Shown here: piece after piece, positions 40,249-64,000 of the stretch
Layout of the letters: each line of letters opens with the position of its first letter
Numbering within the stretch: position 1 is the first letter of the stretch
Notes under the pieces: generated by a model
The model's database searches: none
Seen by the model: only the letters and a program-made list of their open reading frames with translations
Told to the model about the DNA's origin: nothing
From: Nannobrachium achirus
Lineage: Eukaryota; Chordata; Actinopteri; Myctophiformes; Myctophidae
DNA length: 64,000 bases
Assembly: GCA_963921795.1 (NCBI GenBank)
Contig: OY997656.1
Location: forward strand, 56,727,839-56,791,838
Direction of reading: 5' to 3'
Made by a program: the position numbers and the translations under genes

Positions 40249-41244
40249 GTAAGAGAAACAAACAATACACATGATTATAAACTGCATGTCTGTCCAGACC
40301 AGTGGTGTAGGCTATGGTCGTTGACTTGGACCCCGTGCCGCAGCGTGCGTGTGGCCGGAATGTAGGCTATTCATGCACATGCACGGCACGGCATGGCACG
40401 GATTTAGCCGCAAATTGCAACACTAGATTTTTTTTATAATCGGATGAATCTAGGGTTGCAATACCTCCCATAGGCAGCCAATGCATCAAAACGTTTTTTT
40501 GCTATCTGATTGTGTTAAACGACTTCAAACTCACCAATATTGCGGCTCTATGGAAAGCTTGGAATTTACTCTTTCCATCTGCAAAGTGTTTGTTTCAGAA
40601 AAATCCACAGTAGACATGCTATGAGCTACCTTCTATCCAAGAAATTCCTGGAGTTTGGAAGCGCTCGTGGAAAATCCCTCAACAGTCCTGAACCACCTGG
40701 TTCTAAATGTCACATTATGCAGGAGGCAGCGGGACATGGCGTTATAGAAGACGATTGATTGATTGATTGATTGAAGGCTTTATTAGAAGTTTGCATAGGA
40801 ATAATAATAATAATAATAATACATCTAACTTATATAGCGCTTTTCAAGATACTCAAAGTCGCTTTACAAACAAAATAAAATAAAACAACTTTATTAGGAC
40901 AAAGATTAAAAAGATAAAATCTAAGAAGTACGTTAGCAGGCACAAAGGGAAAGAAAAAACTGAAAGGCGGGTGGGGAAAAGTTAGGAAGGGAAAGCAAGT
41001 CTGAAAAGGTGGGTTTTGAGGGAGGCTTTGAACATGGCAAGGGTGGGGGCTTCTTTTATATGAAGTGGGAGTGGGTTCCAGAGGGTGGGGGCTGCAACGG
41101 AGAAGGCCCTGTCACCCCAGGTGCGCTTCTTGGCCTTGTGCGTGAATTTGAGAAGGTTCTCATTTACAGATCTGAGGTTGCGGGAGGGAACATGGCGTTG
41201 GACAAGGTCGGAGAGATAGCTGGGAGTCTGGTTATTGCAGCAAG

Positions 41245-41970
41245 AGCCGCTGATACAAACGACCTACGGCCTGGTCGCGACTTAGGCCACGACTTGGAGG
41301 TCGTAGGTCCCGGTTCTGGAGGTTTTGCGCGATCTCGGTCGTAATTCAGCGACCTGGGAAGTCCGCGATCGAAACTCTACGCTTGCTAAGGGAAGGGACG
41401 CGAGTTTAGAAACTCTACGCTTGCTAAGGGAAGGAGCGCCGCGATCGAAACTCTACGCTTGCTAAGGGAAGGGACGCGAGTTTAGAAACTCTACGCTTGC
41501 TAAGGGAAGGAGCGCTCGTTTTCAACAGCGTCGGCAGGTTAGCTACTCAGTGTCGGCAGGTTAGGGTTAGGGTTAGGGTTAGGGTTAGGGTTAGGGTTAG
41601 GGTTAGAGTTGGGGTTAGGGTTAGGGTTAGGGTTAAGGTTAGGGTTAGAGTTAGAGTTGGGGTTAGGGTTAAGGATAGGTTTTGGTGCACCTCGCGCGGT
41701 CCAAGTGACTACAATGGAGCGCTTCCTACCTCCGGTTCAGCCAATCACAAGCTTCAAAAGGTTGAATAGCGCTGCTGCTCTAGAATATTCTGCAAAAAGA
41801 CGGCCCGGGGACGACCGAGGTGGCGCAACCACGGCCGGGGGTCGCGAAACTAGACCGGCCGCGACCTAACAAGTATGTACCGCGAACTACGACCTCCAGA
41901 ACCGGGACCTACGACCTCCAGGTCGTGGCCTAGGTCGCGACCAGGCCGTAGGTCGTTCGTATCAGCGGCT
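41245..41970. mobile_element. TIR element AGCCGCTGATAC enclosing a second element and telomeric repeats
   Basis: About 75-base inverted ends: AGCCGCTGATACAAACGACC (41245) against GGTCGTTCGTATCAGCGGCT (41951-41970). Inside, 41362-41515 is a 77-bp unit duplicated in tandem that carries the end of the 8.3 kb element (GCGAGTTTAGAAACTCTACG). 41680-41757 matches its other flank. Confidence 0.85.
41559..41679. repeat. Interstitial telomere-like (TTAGGG)n tract
   Basis: About 120 bases, roughly 20 units with a few GTTAGA, GGGGTT and GGTTAA variants. It replaces the GC-rich core seen in the 8.3 kb relative. Confidence 0.95.
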
Positions 41971-42717
41971 GTCTCTCGGTTATTGAGAGCCTTGTAAGTG
42001 GTGATCAGTATTTTGAAGTCAATCCTGTGTTTTATGGGTAGCCAATGGAGATCGTGGAGAACTGGGGTGATATGGTCTCTTGATCGGGTACAGTTTCATG
42101 ACAGTACAGTTCACTGGTACAAGGTCTACTAAAAAGGAGATCCATGAAAAGACTAAGCTTATTTCAACAGGAAACCATTTAAGTATCTCATATAACATTG
42201 AATGACAGACAAATAGAACACAGTACTATGCAGTAGATATGTAAAGAAAAGGAAAATAAATAAGAAAACAGTAAGTCTAAACAAACAGAAAGTATATACA
42301 AGGAAGGGGCAGGGGAGGGTAGGGTTGGGCTAGGTTTTTACCAGTTGCGAACGGCTGCTGCCTGTAAGTGGTTTTTCAGGGCAATTTTAAAGGATGCTAG
42401 TGATCCACACTCCTTTATGGCCTTCGGTAAGGCATCCGAAGTTCAACACTTAGAAAATAAACCATGTCTGCTCGGATTTCTTGACAGAAAATAAATCATA
42501 ACAATTATACGGTGGATTTTTCAGAAACGAACACTTTGCAGATAGCAAGAGTAAATTCCAAGCTTTCCATAGAGCCACAATATTGGTGAGTTTGAAGTCG
42601 TTTAATACAATCAGATAGCAAAAAAATGTTTTGATGCATTGGATCCCTATGGGAGGTATTGCAACAATAGATTCATCCGATTATAAAAAATCTAGTGTTG
42701 CAATTTGCGGCACGGAT

Positions 42718-43181
42718 TGATTGATTGATTGATTCATTGATTGTGATTGATTGATAGATAGAAGTTTGCATAGAAAAAGTGAAATATCCTACTAATAGAA
42801 AGAGTCTAATAATCAGAATACCCGGAGTTACTGTGAGTTGAATGTAACCATAATTCCTTTGTTTGCCACGGAGAAGAAGTTAAGAGAAAGGACAAGCAAT
42901 TGCAGCCAGGAATGAACACAAAGAGAGATGTTCTGGGATCGGTTGGTTGGTTTATTGCATATAGAGTATGAAGCCTATTAGGCCTAAGCCTTCTAGAACA
43001 ACCAGGTCCAGACAGGTTAAGTAGATTAGCATCTGCATGTGGCCTTCTAGCAAAAGGCCTTGTTGACTGTAAACCCTTATCAATAGCTAATCACAGCAGG
43101 GGACATTCCTACACAAAAACAGTGGCCTGTGACTGTTGCCCCACCCAGGTGAATGCAAATCAGCCTTTTTGGTGTTGTGGG
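42718..43181. other. LINE tail and unassigned sequence
   Basis: 42717-42790 is a (TTGA)n tail plus 'agaagtttgcatagaaaaag', the LINE 3' end in minus orientation. The rest is unassigned. Confidence 0.55.
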
Positions 43182-43182
43182 G

Positions 43183-43225
<43 letters not shown>

Positions 43226-44521
43226 TTGATTGTTCAGACAGCCGTTCATTCCGAATGGAGCGTTTATATGACAAATGTATCCCGATTGAAACGGCATAAA
43301 CCAACTCTTCAGACCAGAATGAAAATTAATTCGGGTCAGACCGGAATGGCCATTCCTAAACGTTTATGAGCATTTCTATTCTGAATGAGCAGTCATTCAG
43401 AATATAAGTGGAATACATCTGTGCATATAAACGCACCCCTGTGACTGTGAGTGAGCTAAAGGGAGAATAGCCTACTAAATGTGTGATTACACTAATACAG
43501 AGCAGTAAGATGTGTGAACTGTTGTGATAAAAGAAGGATAGAGAATGGAATTCAACCAAACAGAAAAAAAAAATATATATATATATATTATATATATATA
43601 TCTAACAGATAATTTTCCAAACGCATCACGCCTCACTCACGCGTCACGCTCTGGCCCTGTTACAGATCATGCAAATCATGCAGATCGGTACACAGTATCT
43701 CTGTAGCCGTTAAATGGAACGGGTATTTCTTACATTGATGCTCCTACATATTAGCATGCAAGCACCAGTTAAAGTTACTTTCCATCCCTCATATACTGTG
43801 TGCACAGTGCACATCCCATAACCCACACACTGCACATATTTTGGAGCACATATCTTCGAACGGGTAAGGTCTAGTATATATATATTCATATATATATGAA
43901 TATTACTGATGGCAGTGGGCAGCAAGAGCAAATGAAGATTTACTATTATGTCTGGTTTACAACTTCTAGCGGCGCTGAGTCGGCTCATGCGACCTTCGCA
44001 ACGCTCGACACGTGCAGTGTCTCGCGTGGATCTGTCATGGTCAATAACTATACTTTATATGGTGCAGCTACTGAGCACTGTCGGTAGGTCAATTTATTCC
44101 AGGACTTTTGAAGATATTCCCTTCTTATAGTGGGAAAATACATGTAACATAAAATAAGTCATAACACTACGAGACATGTGAATAACACACATCTTAACAA
44201 TAATGAATAACAATCAATAGTAATGAAGTGCATTAAGAACAACAAGAGAATGATAACAGTGATATGCAGCTGTATAGTGACTTGCAAGATGTGCTGCTTG
44301 GTCCTTCTGTCCACTGCTGTCCCTCAGTTGATGACAACTCATCACATAGGCTATTGTGCAGCCAACAAGGTGCATGTAGACTGTTTTTTTATTTTTTTAT
44401 TATTATTTTTATTTTAGGGGAAGAATGATGCTCTAATGTCTTTATATTTGTCACACTGCTCTCTCTCCAACTCTCCTTGAGAGCAGAGTGAACACAGTCA
44501 TCTGTCTGTCTGTTTCTATGG
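43182..44521. repeat. Microsatellites and dispersed repeats
   Basis: (GACA)n at 43182-43224 and (TA)n at 43572-43600. The 43725-43873 block is inverted at 55148-55303 ('catcccataacccacacact'), and 43971-44009 is shared with 37323-37362. 44330-44520 is unassigned. No gene is seen. Confidence 0.6.
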
Positions 44522-44650
44522 ACAGGTGGAGTCACTGAGGCTGTACATAGTCAAAATCTTCCTCAGTTTTGAATCATTAACTCAATCAGGTATTCTGCCA
44601 CTGTGTATTCTCGGTTTAGGGCCAAATAGCATTCTAATTTACCTTGGGGT
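44522..44650 (-). mobile_element. LINE fragment related to 16747-17388
   Basis: 'agggccaaatagcattcta' and 'caggtattctgccactgtgt' correspond to 17221-17350 with scattered changes. Same orientation, 3' end missing. Confidence 0.7.
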
Positions 44651-46514
44651 TGTTGTTTTTCCAAAGGTGATATAATGTTCTTGTTGCATTTTGATCATTT
44701 GGTTGTTGTGGTCAGAGGAGGGCTGGTGGAGGTCAGTCTCAGGACCAGCTGACTGAGGAGACTCTTGCTTATAGCCAGGGACCCAGTCACCCAAAATGTG
44801 AGATGACCTGTGATTCATGATTCTGAATCCATTGCAAACATTTGTTTTGCATGAAAAATATCTTGTGGCATATATTTCGGCCCCACAAAACTGTGAAAGG
44901 TCATGAGTTTTATAAAAAAAATGCTTGCAAGCAATGGATTCAGAATCATGAAGAACACCTAGTGTAAAGGCAATCGGTCTACCAAACTTGCCAGTGAGGG
45001 ATATGGTAATTCGTGAAGCTCTTTCCATATGCGTTGTGGTGCAGTTGACAGTAAAGCAGGTCTTGAGTGCATTTAAAAGGTTTATTTGAAGCCAGAAGAT
45101 GATGACAGCATATAACTCAAGCCGGGTGTTGCACGGTAAATGAACAACTAACTGGTGACTAGAAAATAAACTAAAGTTAACTCAAAACAACTGAAAATAA
45201 ACAACAAACAAAAGCACACACGCACGGTTGAAAAGCTTTGTGGCTTCCCACTGTGATTGCCAATCCCTGGCACCTGTACCCCAGTGAAACCCTAATGTAG
45301 ACTGTGCCCTGCTATTGGCCGACGCCCCACCTATGCCCAGGCCTAGCAGTAGTCATGGCAACCAGCCAACCACACAATATCACAATATCATAGCACCTTC
45401 AAATAGACACAATTCATTTCAATAAAAACAATCAAATTGGCTGCAACACCTAGTTTGACCCCTCACATGCTACTTAAAGCAGATTATTTTCTTTTTTTTT
45501 ATATTTTTCTTTTCCTATAGTGTTGATGGGACAGTGAATATACAAATAGCCATAACCTTTTTTTCGCAATGTTTCCGGCAGAGCAGGCCTCACATTCTGT
45601 GGACCTTAATGACCAAACTAATAGATAAAACAGAAATAAAAAGTACAGCATGACATCACAGGTTCAACCCTATTCCTTGAACTTTTGGGCCTGTGGGTCC
45701 CTGACTATTATGTTCTCCTCTTGGCATTTTAAGGTGTGGTGATGGTAGGAGGTTGGGTCACTGTGTTGAAGGTGCTTGTGAGATGTGAATGCTCTTTTCT
45801 AAATGGTAATTAGAAGAGGGAATGGGCCAGGTTCCTCTCCTCTCTGCATGCATTGTTTGGAGTTTTAAATGTATTTACAAAATGATGTGTGAATAGTTTC
45901 AATTGGATGTTTGTCCCAAATCTCCCAATTAGAAAATGTCTGATTTGCCAGGGGTCCCCAGACTTCAGGGCAATTGGTTCAAAATCTGATTTGAAAATCT
46001 TCAACCAAATTCGAATTGGAATATTGGGGGTTCAGACACGCACACCTCAATGTTTTTGAGCTTTTTGATTTATTTATTGATTCATTGATTCATTAATTGG
46101 ATACTTTGGATGTGATTTGTGGAGCTGCCTCTGGTGTTGTGATTGTGGACCTCATTTACGTTTTGGAAGTATTTTGTCAGGGTGTATCTTAGACCAGTAG
46201 TTTGACAGGTAGGCCTACATGGGTGTCACCCAGTCCTATTGCAAGATGCTGTACTCAGTCAGCTGAAATCTCATTTAGGGACACGTCTTATTTCCACAAT
46301 ACATTTATGGACAGAGGGTCATAAAAAAGGGTTCAACTTAGTGGCTCATCTATTCTCATCTTCCATCTCATACATTTTAACTCTGTCCAATTTCGAGTCT
46401 ATGTTGGACAATAAAACATTATTAACAACTTCAACCCTATATACTCTGTTGACTGGGGACACTCGTTTTGTCATTTGTTCTTATGTAAGAACAGAATATC
46501 TCTTAACAGAAATA
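44651..46514. other. Non-coding, one internal inverted repeat
   Basis: TTCATGATTCTGAATCCATTGCAA (44813-44836 in part) is inverted at 44925-44952. The 129-codon minus frame crossing it (45028-44639) has no family resemblance. From 45050 to 46240 I see nothing specific. 46240-46514 has 'agggacacgtcttatttcca' and is unassigned. Confidence 0.4.
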
Positions 46515-46857
46515 ATCGTTCACTTGCGGATACAAGCACCAAAATTGGCACACATACTCCTTAGGGATTGCTCTTTTCATAAAACCATCTGGCCAAATCA
46601 AATTTCAAGATGGCGGCCATTTTTCAAGATGGCTGCCATAAAATACCATAGACCTGTCCTATTTGAATGATCTTGGTGTCAAATCATACATTTTTCACTA
46701 TGTAGAATCCAAATTTGGACCCATGGACTTACTCACTGGCTTCCTTGTACCATATATCAGTCCCGGAATCCTAATATTCTGCTAAATTAGAGGTTTGTGT
46801 TATGTCTGACTCGGATAAAATGGGTGGTAGTGTATATCTTAGTATTGTTAGAGGTTT

Positions 46858-47001
<144 letters not shown>

Positions 47002-47344
47002 GGGGGGGGGGGTAATGTAGTAATGTAGTAACTCAACAGAGCGGATTTCAATGCACAGCGGCTGATGCGGCTAAAATGCATGGTAGATATAATAGCGCCG
47101 TGGGATCACTCTTTGTCTAGTCTCTATTCTTCGACCTTTTCGACTTGGGTAACCCTGCCAGGAGTACAAGACTCCTGCCGACATAGCTCTGGGGGTCATG
47201 GAGACACGCAAACTGCCTCACCACGATAAGGTGATGATCCCGTCGAGGCAGGAGGTAGTTTTTTTTTTGTCTTTTCTTTTTTTTTTTTTTCTAGGGCCTA
47301 GGCAGTATAGTACAATAGTATAGTAGGCCTAAACTACAACGCTT

Positions 47345-47992
47345 CTAAACCTCGCACCTGCAGCTGCACAGTGCCGTGCAGGTCAGACCAAAGTGGTAGC
47401 ATTTGCATCGACTGCAGCATTCCAACTTGCATCCACACTTGGTCAGCTGCTGGCAACTCTCTGCAATGGGTGGGAGCTCAGTCCAATCAATCTGCCACAG
47501 ATCTCCTTTCTTGGTCCAGCCCCAGTTGTCAGGAGTCTGCATTTCTGGTTGACATACTGTTGACTTACTCCAGATGCAGGCCGCTTGATAGGAAGCGCGC
47601 TTCACATGTTGCTTCAGTGCTGCTTGCGTTGGAGGAATGGCTTCGTATGGCCTCTGCTTCCGAGCAAACAAGTCCAACCTCGCATCATTGACACCTTCAG
47701 CTGTGCTGGATCGGTCGTACATCATGACCACAAACTTCTCCAAGGTTTTCAGGTCTTCATCATCCACTACAGGTGGGTAATGGCTGAGTTTGCTGAAGAC
47801 ACCAGAAGCCTCATCACAAACATTCCAGGTTTGCCACGCAGACTTCTTCCCCTTTACGCGGAATGCTGAAACAACATCGCAGCCAGTGAAGGCATGGAAG
47901 AAGAGCATCCCTTTGCTCTTTTCTGCAAGAGTGCAACACAGGTCATGAACAGAATCCACTTTAAGTTCTGTCTTTGGCCAAAGGCAACCCAC
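47345..47992 (-). CDS. C-terminal part of a TGCD/cysteine-rich protein, likely transposon-borne
   Basis: The 215-codon frame contains FFHAFTGCDVVSAFRVKGKK near the start and KRASYQAACIW in the middle. WGWTKKGDLWQIDWTELPPI comes before a cysteine-rich tail (CGCKLECCSRCKCYHFGLTC and TALCSCRC) that could bind zinc. I have seen this arrangement in uncharacterised, multi-copy proteins of fishes and cnidarians, but I cannot name a superfamily or an activity. The N-terminal part is not found upstream (above 47993), so this is a fragment. The same family is broken at 34870-35216. Confidence 0.7.
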   Translation of the reverse strand: MGCLWPKTELKVDSVHDLCCTLAEKSKGMLFFHAFTGCDVVSAFRVKGKKSAWQTWNVCDEASGVFSKLSHYPPVVDDEDLKTLEKFVVMMYDRSSTAEGVNDARLDLFARKQRPYEAIPPTQAALKQHVKRASYQAACIWSKSTVCQPEMQTPDNWGWTKKGDLWQIDWTELPPIAESCQQLTKCGCKLECCSRCKCYHFGLTCTALCSCRCEV

Positions 47993-48572
47993 TGCCCAGC
48001 CCTGAGGCTCATAGGGCAGGAGTCTATGTCCTGTTTCTGTGAGGCTGCTTGATGTACATTAAGTACCCCTAGTGGACATGATAATAGTTTGTCACAGGGA
48101 CATACCCCAATCCAGCCTTTGATGCTGAGGTCATAGATTCAAGATGTATGACAAGGTCCATATATGGAGTTCCCTGATGTCTTCAATATTAAGCCCATAT
48201 CTAACAGGACTTCATATGGGAATGCCCATATATGGAGGCCACATTGGCCACATACCACACTAACAGAATCCATATATGGCCAAGACAGATGGCCAAGACA
48301 GCCCATATCTGTGTGACTGGTTCTACAGACAGGGATCTCCATGTATGGGCATAAAAGGGTATGTTGTCAGTTGTCATGGACATCATAGTACTTTCACATA
48401 ACAAATAACTGAGTAAGCATGTTTGGGCTCTCACAGCATATCTCCATATACAGTACATGGACCTCCATATATGGGTACCAGGGGGTCTCCATATATGGGT
48501 AAACAGCCGTTTGGATGGCCCCCTGTAGTAACGCTGAGGACACCTGGGGGTCCCGGACCCTGTGGAAGACCC
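47993..48572. repeat. CCATATATGG-rich repeat
   Basis: Exact CCATATATGG or one-base variants occur about seven times between 48160 and 48500. Words such as 'gatatgggcttaatattga' are shared in reverse with 20210-20250. Non-coding. Confidence 0.7.
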
Positions 48573-49471
48573 CTGGTATTAGCTACAGAGCCCAGGTACA
48601 GGTACAAAAGCTTTTATGCTTCAAGTATGATCTAATTGTTCTGGAGCAGGAGCAGAGCAAGGACTGTACTGAGATAGGCTCAGGGGTCATTCCGGGGGTC
48701 CCAGGTGAGGAGAGACCCCCACCAAAAGTCATAAAGGTTATTCTGGCTGCTTCAAAAGTGCAATATATGAACTTAGAATGTTTTAAAACCTTCAAAACAA
48801 CTCTAATATTATGAGAATTGGACATTAACTGGCTGACATACTGTTCTGCGAGGTCCTAACATAGATGACCCCCCAGAAAGGGGGCTGGGGTCAGGAAAAT
48901 CTGACACCCATCATTTTCTGACAGTTTGGTCCCTATAAAAGCCAAAGCAGTAAAAAAATACATTTTAGCAAAGAAATCCTTAGAAGTACACTTCTTATCA
49001 CACTAGGTAGTAACTCCGAGGACCCCCAGGGGTCCCGAAGCCCCTGTGGAAGACCCCTGGTATTTGTTACTAATTTTTTTTTGTTTTCAGAAAAAAAGTT
49101 TATGCTTCAATTATGATCTAATATGACATTGTTCTGGAGCAGGAGCAGAGCGAGTACTGAGAAAGGCTCAGGGGTCCATCTGGGGGGTCCCAGGTGAGGA
49201 AAGACCCCAACCAAAAGTCAGAAAGCTTATTCTGGCTGCTTCAAAAGTGTAATAAATGAACTCAGAATGTTTTAAAACCTACAAAACAACCCTAATATTA
49301 AGAAAATTGGACATTAACTGGCTGGCGTACTGTTCTGGCATGCAGGTCCCAAACTAGATGACCCCCAGAAAGGGGGTGGGGGTCCGGAAAAGTTGACACC
49401 CATCATTTTCTCATAGTTTGGACTCTATAGAACCAGGATCTGCAAAAAGATCAATTTTAGCACAAAAATCC
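48573..49471. repeat. 430-bp tandem duplication
   Basis: 48573-48998 and 49061-49471 match over their length ('gttctggagcaggagcagag', 'ggacattaactggctg'), about 90 percent by eye. Offset about 488 bases. Confidence 0.85.
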
Positions 49472-49810
49472 TACGGGAGCTGTTTTTTGGACGCATCGCA
49501 ACACACTATTAGCAGAGTATTAAGATTCTGGGACTGATATATGGTACAAGGAAGCCATTGAGTAAGTCCATGGGTCCAAATTTGGATTCTACATAGTGAT
49601 AAATGTATGATTTGACACCAAAATTATTCAAATAGGACAAGTCTATGGGATTTTATTGCGGAATGCAAGATTACTGTATATTCAATGGCGGCCATCATGA
49701 AAATTGGCCGCCATCTTGATTTTTTTTTTTGGCCAGATGGTTTTCTGAAAAGAGCAATGCCTAAGGAGTATGTGTGCCAGTTTTGGTGCTTGTATCCGCA
49801 AGTGAACGAT

Positions 49811-50159
49811 TCACCTGTAATATGCACTTTATCTGCCTCGCTATAAACTCTTAGCCTAGGCACATTTGAGTGCTGATGTTTGCACAAAACTAAATGTTAA
49901 ATCTGTTATATATGTTGAGTAGCAGTTTTCAAAGGGGACCTGGGGACCCCCAGGGGTCCTGAGGAGGTTCGAGGTGGTCCCCACTAAAACGAGGAACAGT
50001 TTAACTACCTTTTCTTATACTTTGAAAACAGCTGATCTACGAGTTCACAACTCCGCTTCCATTTTCAGCTTGTCAGGAGGGCTGTTGGCAGTTCAGAAAC
50101 ATCGATGGGTAATCCAAGCTAAACTGCAGTCTTAATTATGCTTTCTCTGATCATCATAG
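49811..50159. other. Region before the FIIND gene start
   Basis: It includes a hAT-like 'gggacccccaggggtcctga' fragment (49938) and a hairpin left half (50021-50051). The 60 bases before 50160 end in TCATCATAG, a usable acceptor. Confidence 0.5.
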
Positions 50160-50179
50160 ATGTCCATGAACTCTAGAAG

Positions 50180-63200
<13,021 letters not shown>

Positions 63201-64000
63201 GTAAAGAGTTTTATCTTATTATGAGATATAGTGGAATAGCTCTTTCATGTTTAAAAATAATGTCTTCCCCATTATAACTATCCTGGCCTTTGGAGTGCGG
63301 CATTAACACTTTGTATGCCATTCCTGACCAAAGTTGTGATTTCAAACCCAGCCGCAGAGTGCTATCCTGATGAAAGTCGGGATATTGTTTTATATTAAAT
63401 AACAATAGAGCAGTCATTGGGACCTGCAGGTGAAAGACAACTAAATCTCCCATGATCCTTTGGGAGATGACATCATCAGAAGGGAATAGACATCATCAGA
63501 AGGGAATAATCTCCGTTGGCTTCAATCAAGCCCCCAGAACGGCTTGTAAATATTGAAGCCCCAAAGCTGGAACTGCAGGCGGGGTGAAAAATACATGCAT
63601 GAACAAAAGAGTGCGATGCTGGGGTCTGCCATGGGTTCAATGGACGTTGTTTGATGGTCGTGACGTAAGACATTCGTCGATACAATTCCCCCAAAATGCA
63701 CCTGGATTCTGCTTCTTCCGGGTGCTTAAAATGCTTAACACTGTGGTTAAGTCGCACTGTGGTTAAGTCGCACTTAAAACAACGGACTCACTCGCTAGCT
63801 TTCGCCGTGGACTGAAGACTCACCTTTTCAGACTCCACCTAAACCCTTAGCACTACAGAAAAAATCAATGAATACATGAAGCTAGTTAGCATTTGTTTTT
63901 GTTTTTTTAGGTTTTTTAGAACTTTGATTATATGGTGTTTTTTCTAGATAGATATCCTTTTGCATTTGTTATATTGTTGATGATGTACTGACATATTATC
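63201..64000. other. Intron to window end
   Basis: 63460-63500 is a direct repeat (gacatcatcagaagggaata twice). 63490-63720 resembles a dispersed repeat ('gaagccccaaagctggaact'). 63780-63850 resembles the end of a LINE polyprotein (…LFRLHL-like). No CARD exon found. Confidence 0.45.

Larger units (their letters stand above)
40402..42717. mobile_element. 2.3-kb structure with ~200-bp inverted ends, filled with nested insertions
   Basis: 40402-40612 is inverted at 42517-42717 (landmarks GCCGCAAATTGCAACAC and 'aaactcaccaatattgcgg'). Between them lie LINE 3' pieces (40754-40798, 42088-42440), a dispersed 'gcttttcaagatactcaaag' element (40799-42087) and a TIR element (41245-41970) containing telomere-like repeats. 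Confidence 0.8.

Noticed and set aside
41559-41679. True chromosome end
   Set aside because: Telomere-like repeats are bounded on both sides by mobile-element sequence and the window continues.
44639-45028. 129-codon minus frame
   Set aside because: It spans an internal inverted repeat and lacks similarity to any family I know.
46239-46670. 143-codon plus frame
   Set aside because: It runs into the inverted repeat of element B and has no recognisable domain; likely chance.
50160-50176. ATG at 50160 as the FIIND start
   Set aside because: That frame ends in a stop inside the same exon (at the exon 3' end), while ATG 50180 joins in phase to the next exons.

Overview
The window is nuclear DNA of a bony fish, almost certainly a teleost. 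The evidence is two split vertebrate genes with canonical GT/AG introns, tRNA-derived and V-SINE-like short repeats, several non-LTR retrotransposon fragments, many hAT-like miniature elements and a very high density of (CA)n, (GACA)n and (TA)n microsatellites. I cannot name the species from sequence alone. No bacterial genes, CRISPR array or rRNA were seen.

Layout. From 5182 to 23492 (+) lies a complete 12-exon ncf1 gene (p47phox, 400 codons). I assembled it exon by exon, and every reading phase closes. From 27254 to 25836 (-) lies an intact, intronless, very GC-rich FKBP4/FKBP5-type co-chaperone of 472 residues, with a compact TATA/CRE/CCAAT promoter. From 50180 to beyond 63200 (+) runs the 5' part of a FIIND-domain gene. 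Its order, a short disordered N-terminus followed directly by FIIND, resembles CARD8 more than NLRP1. A possible interferon-type promoter and non-coding first exon lie near 40045-40248. The 3' end, where a CARD would be expected, is outside the window.

The rest is mobile DNA. A 5'-truncated LINE occupies 29729-32191, with 3' fragments at 1921-2381, 40754-40798, 42088-42440 and 42717-42790. Two elements with long inverted repeats (32261-36070 and about 46515-49810) both carry pieces of the same poorly known TGCD/cysteine-rich protein family. Two more long-inverted-repeat structures lie at 40402-42717 and 52911-56790.

The most striking structure is a short palindrome with arms around AGCAGATCTACAAGCTCACA. 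More than 30 complete, half or decayed copies are spread over the window, inside at least six otherwise unrelated miniature elements. Paired arms share private substitutions, and in some copies the palindrome runs on into sequence unique to that site. I regard this hairpin family as the best candidate for something undescribed.

Gene context. NCF1 organises the phagocyte NADPH oxidase and the FIIND protein is probably an inflammasome sensor, so two innate-immune genes flank the window, with a Hsp90 co-chaperone-like gene between them. I see no sign that they form a functional unit.
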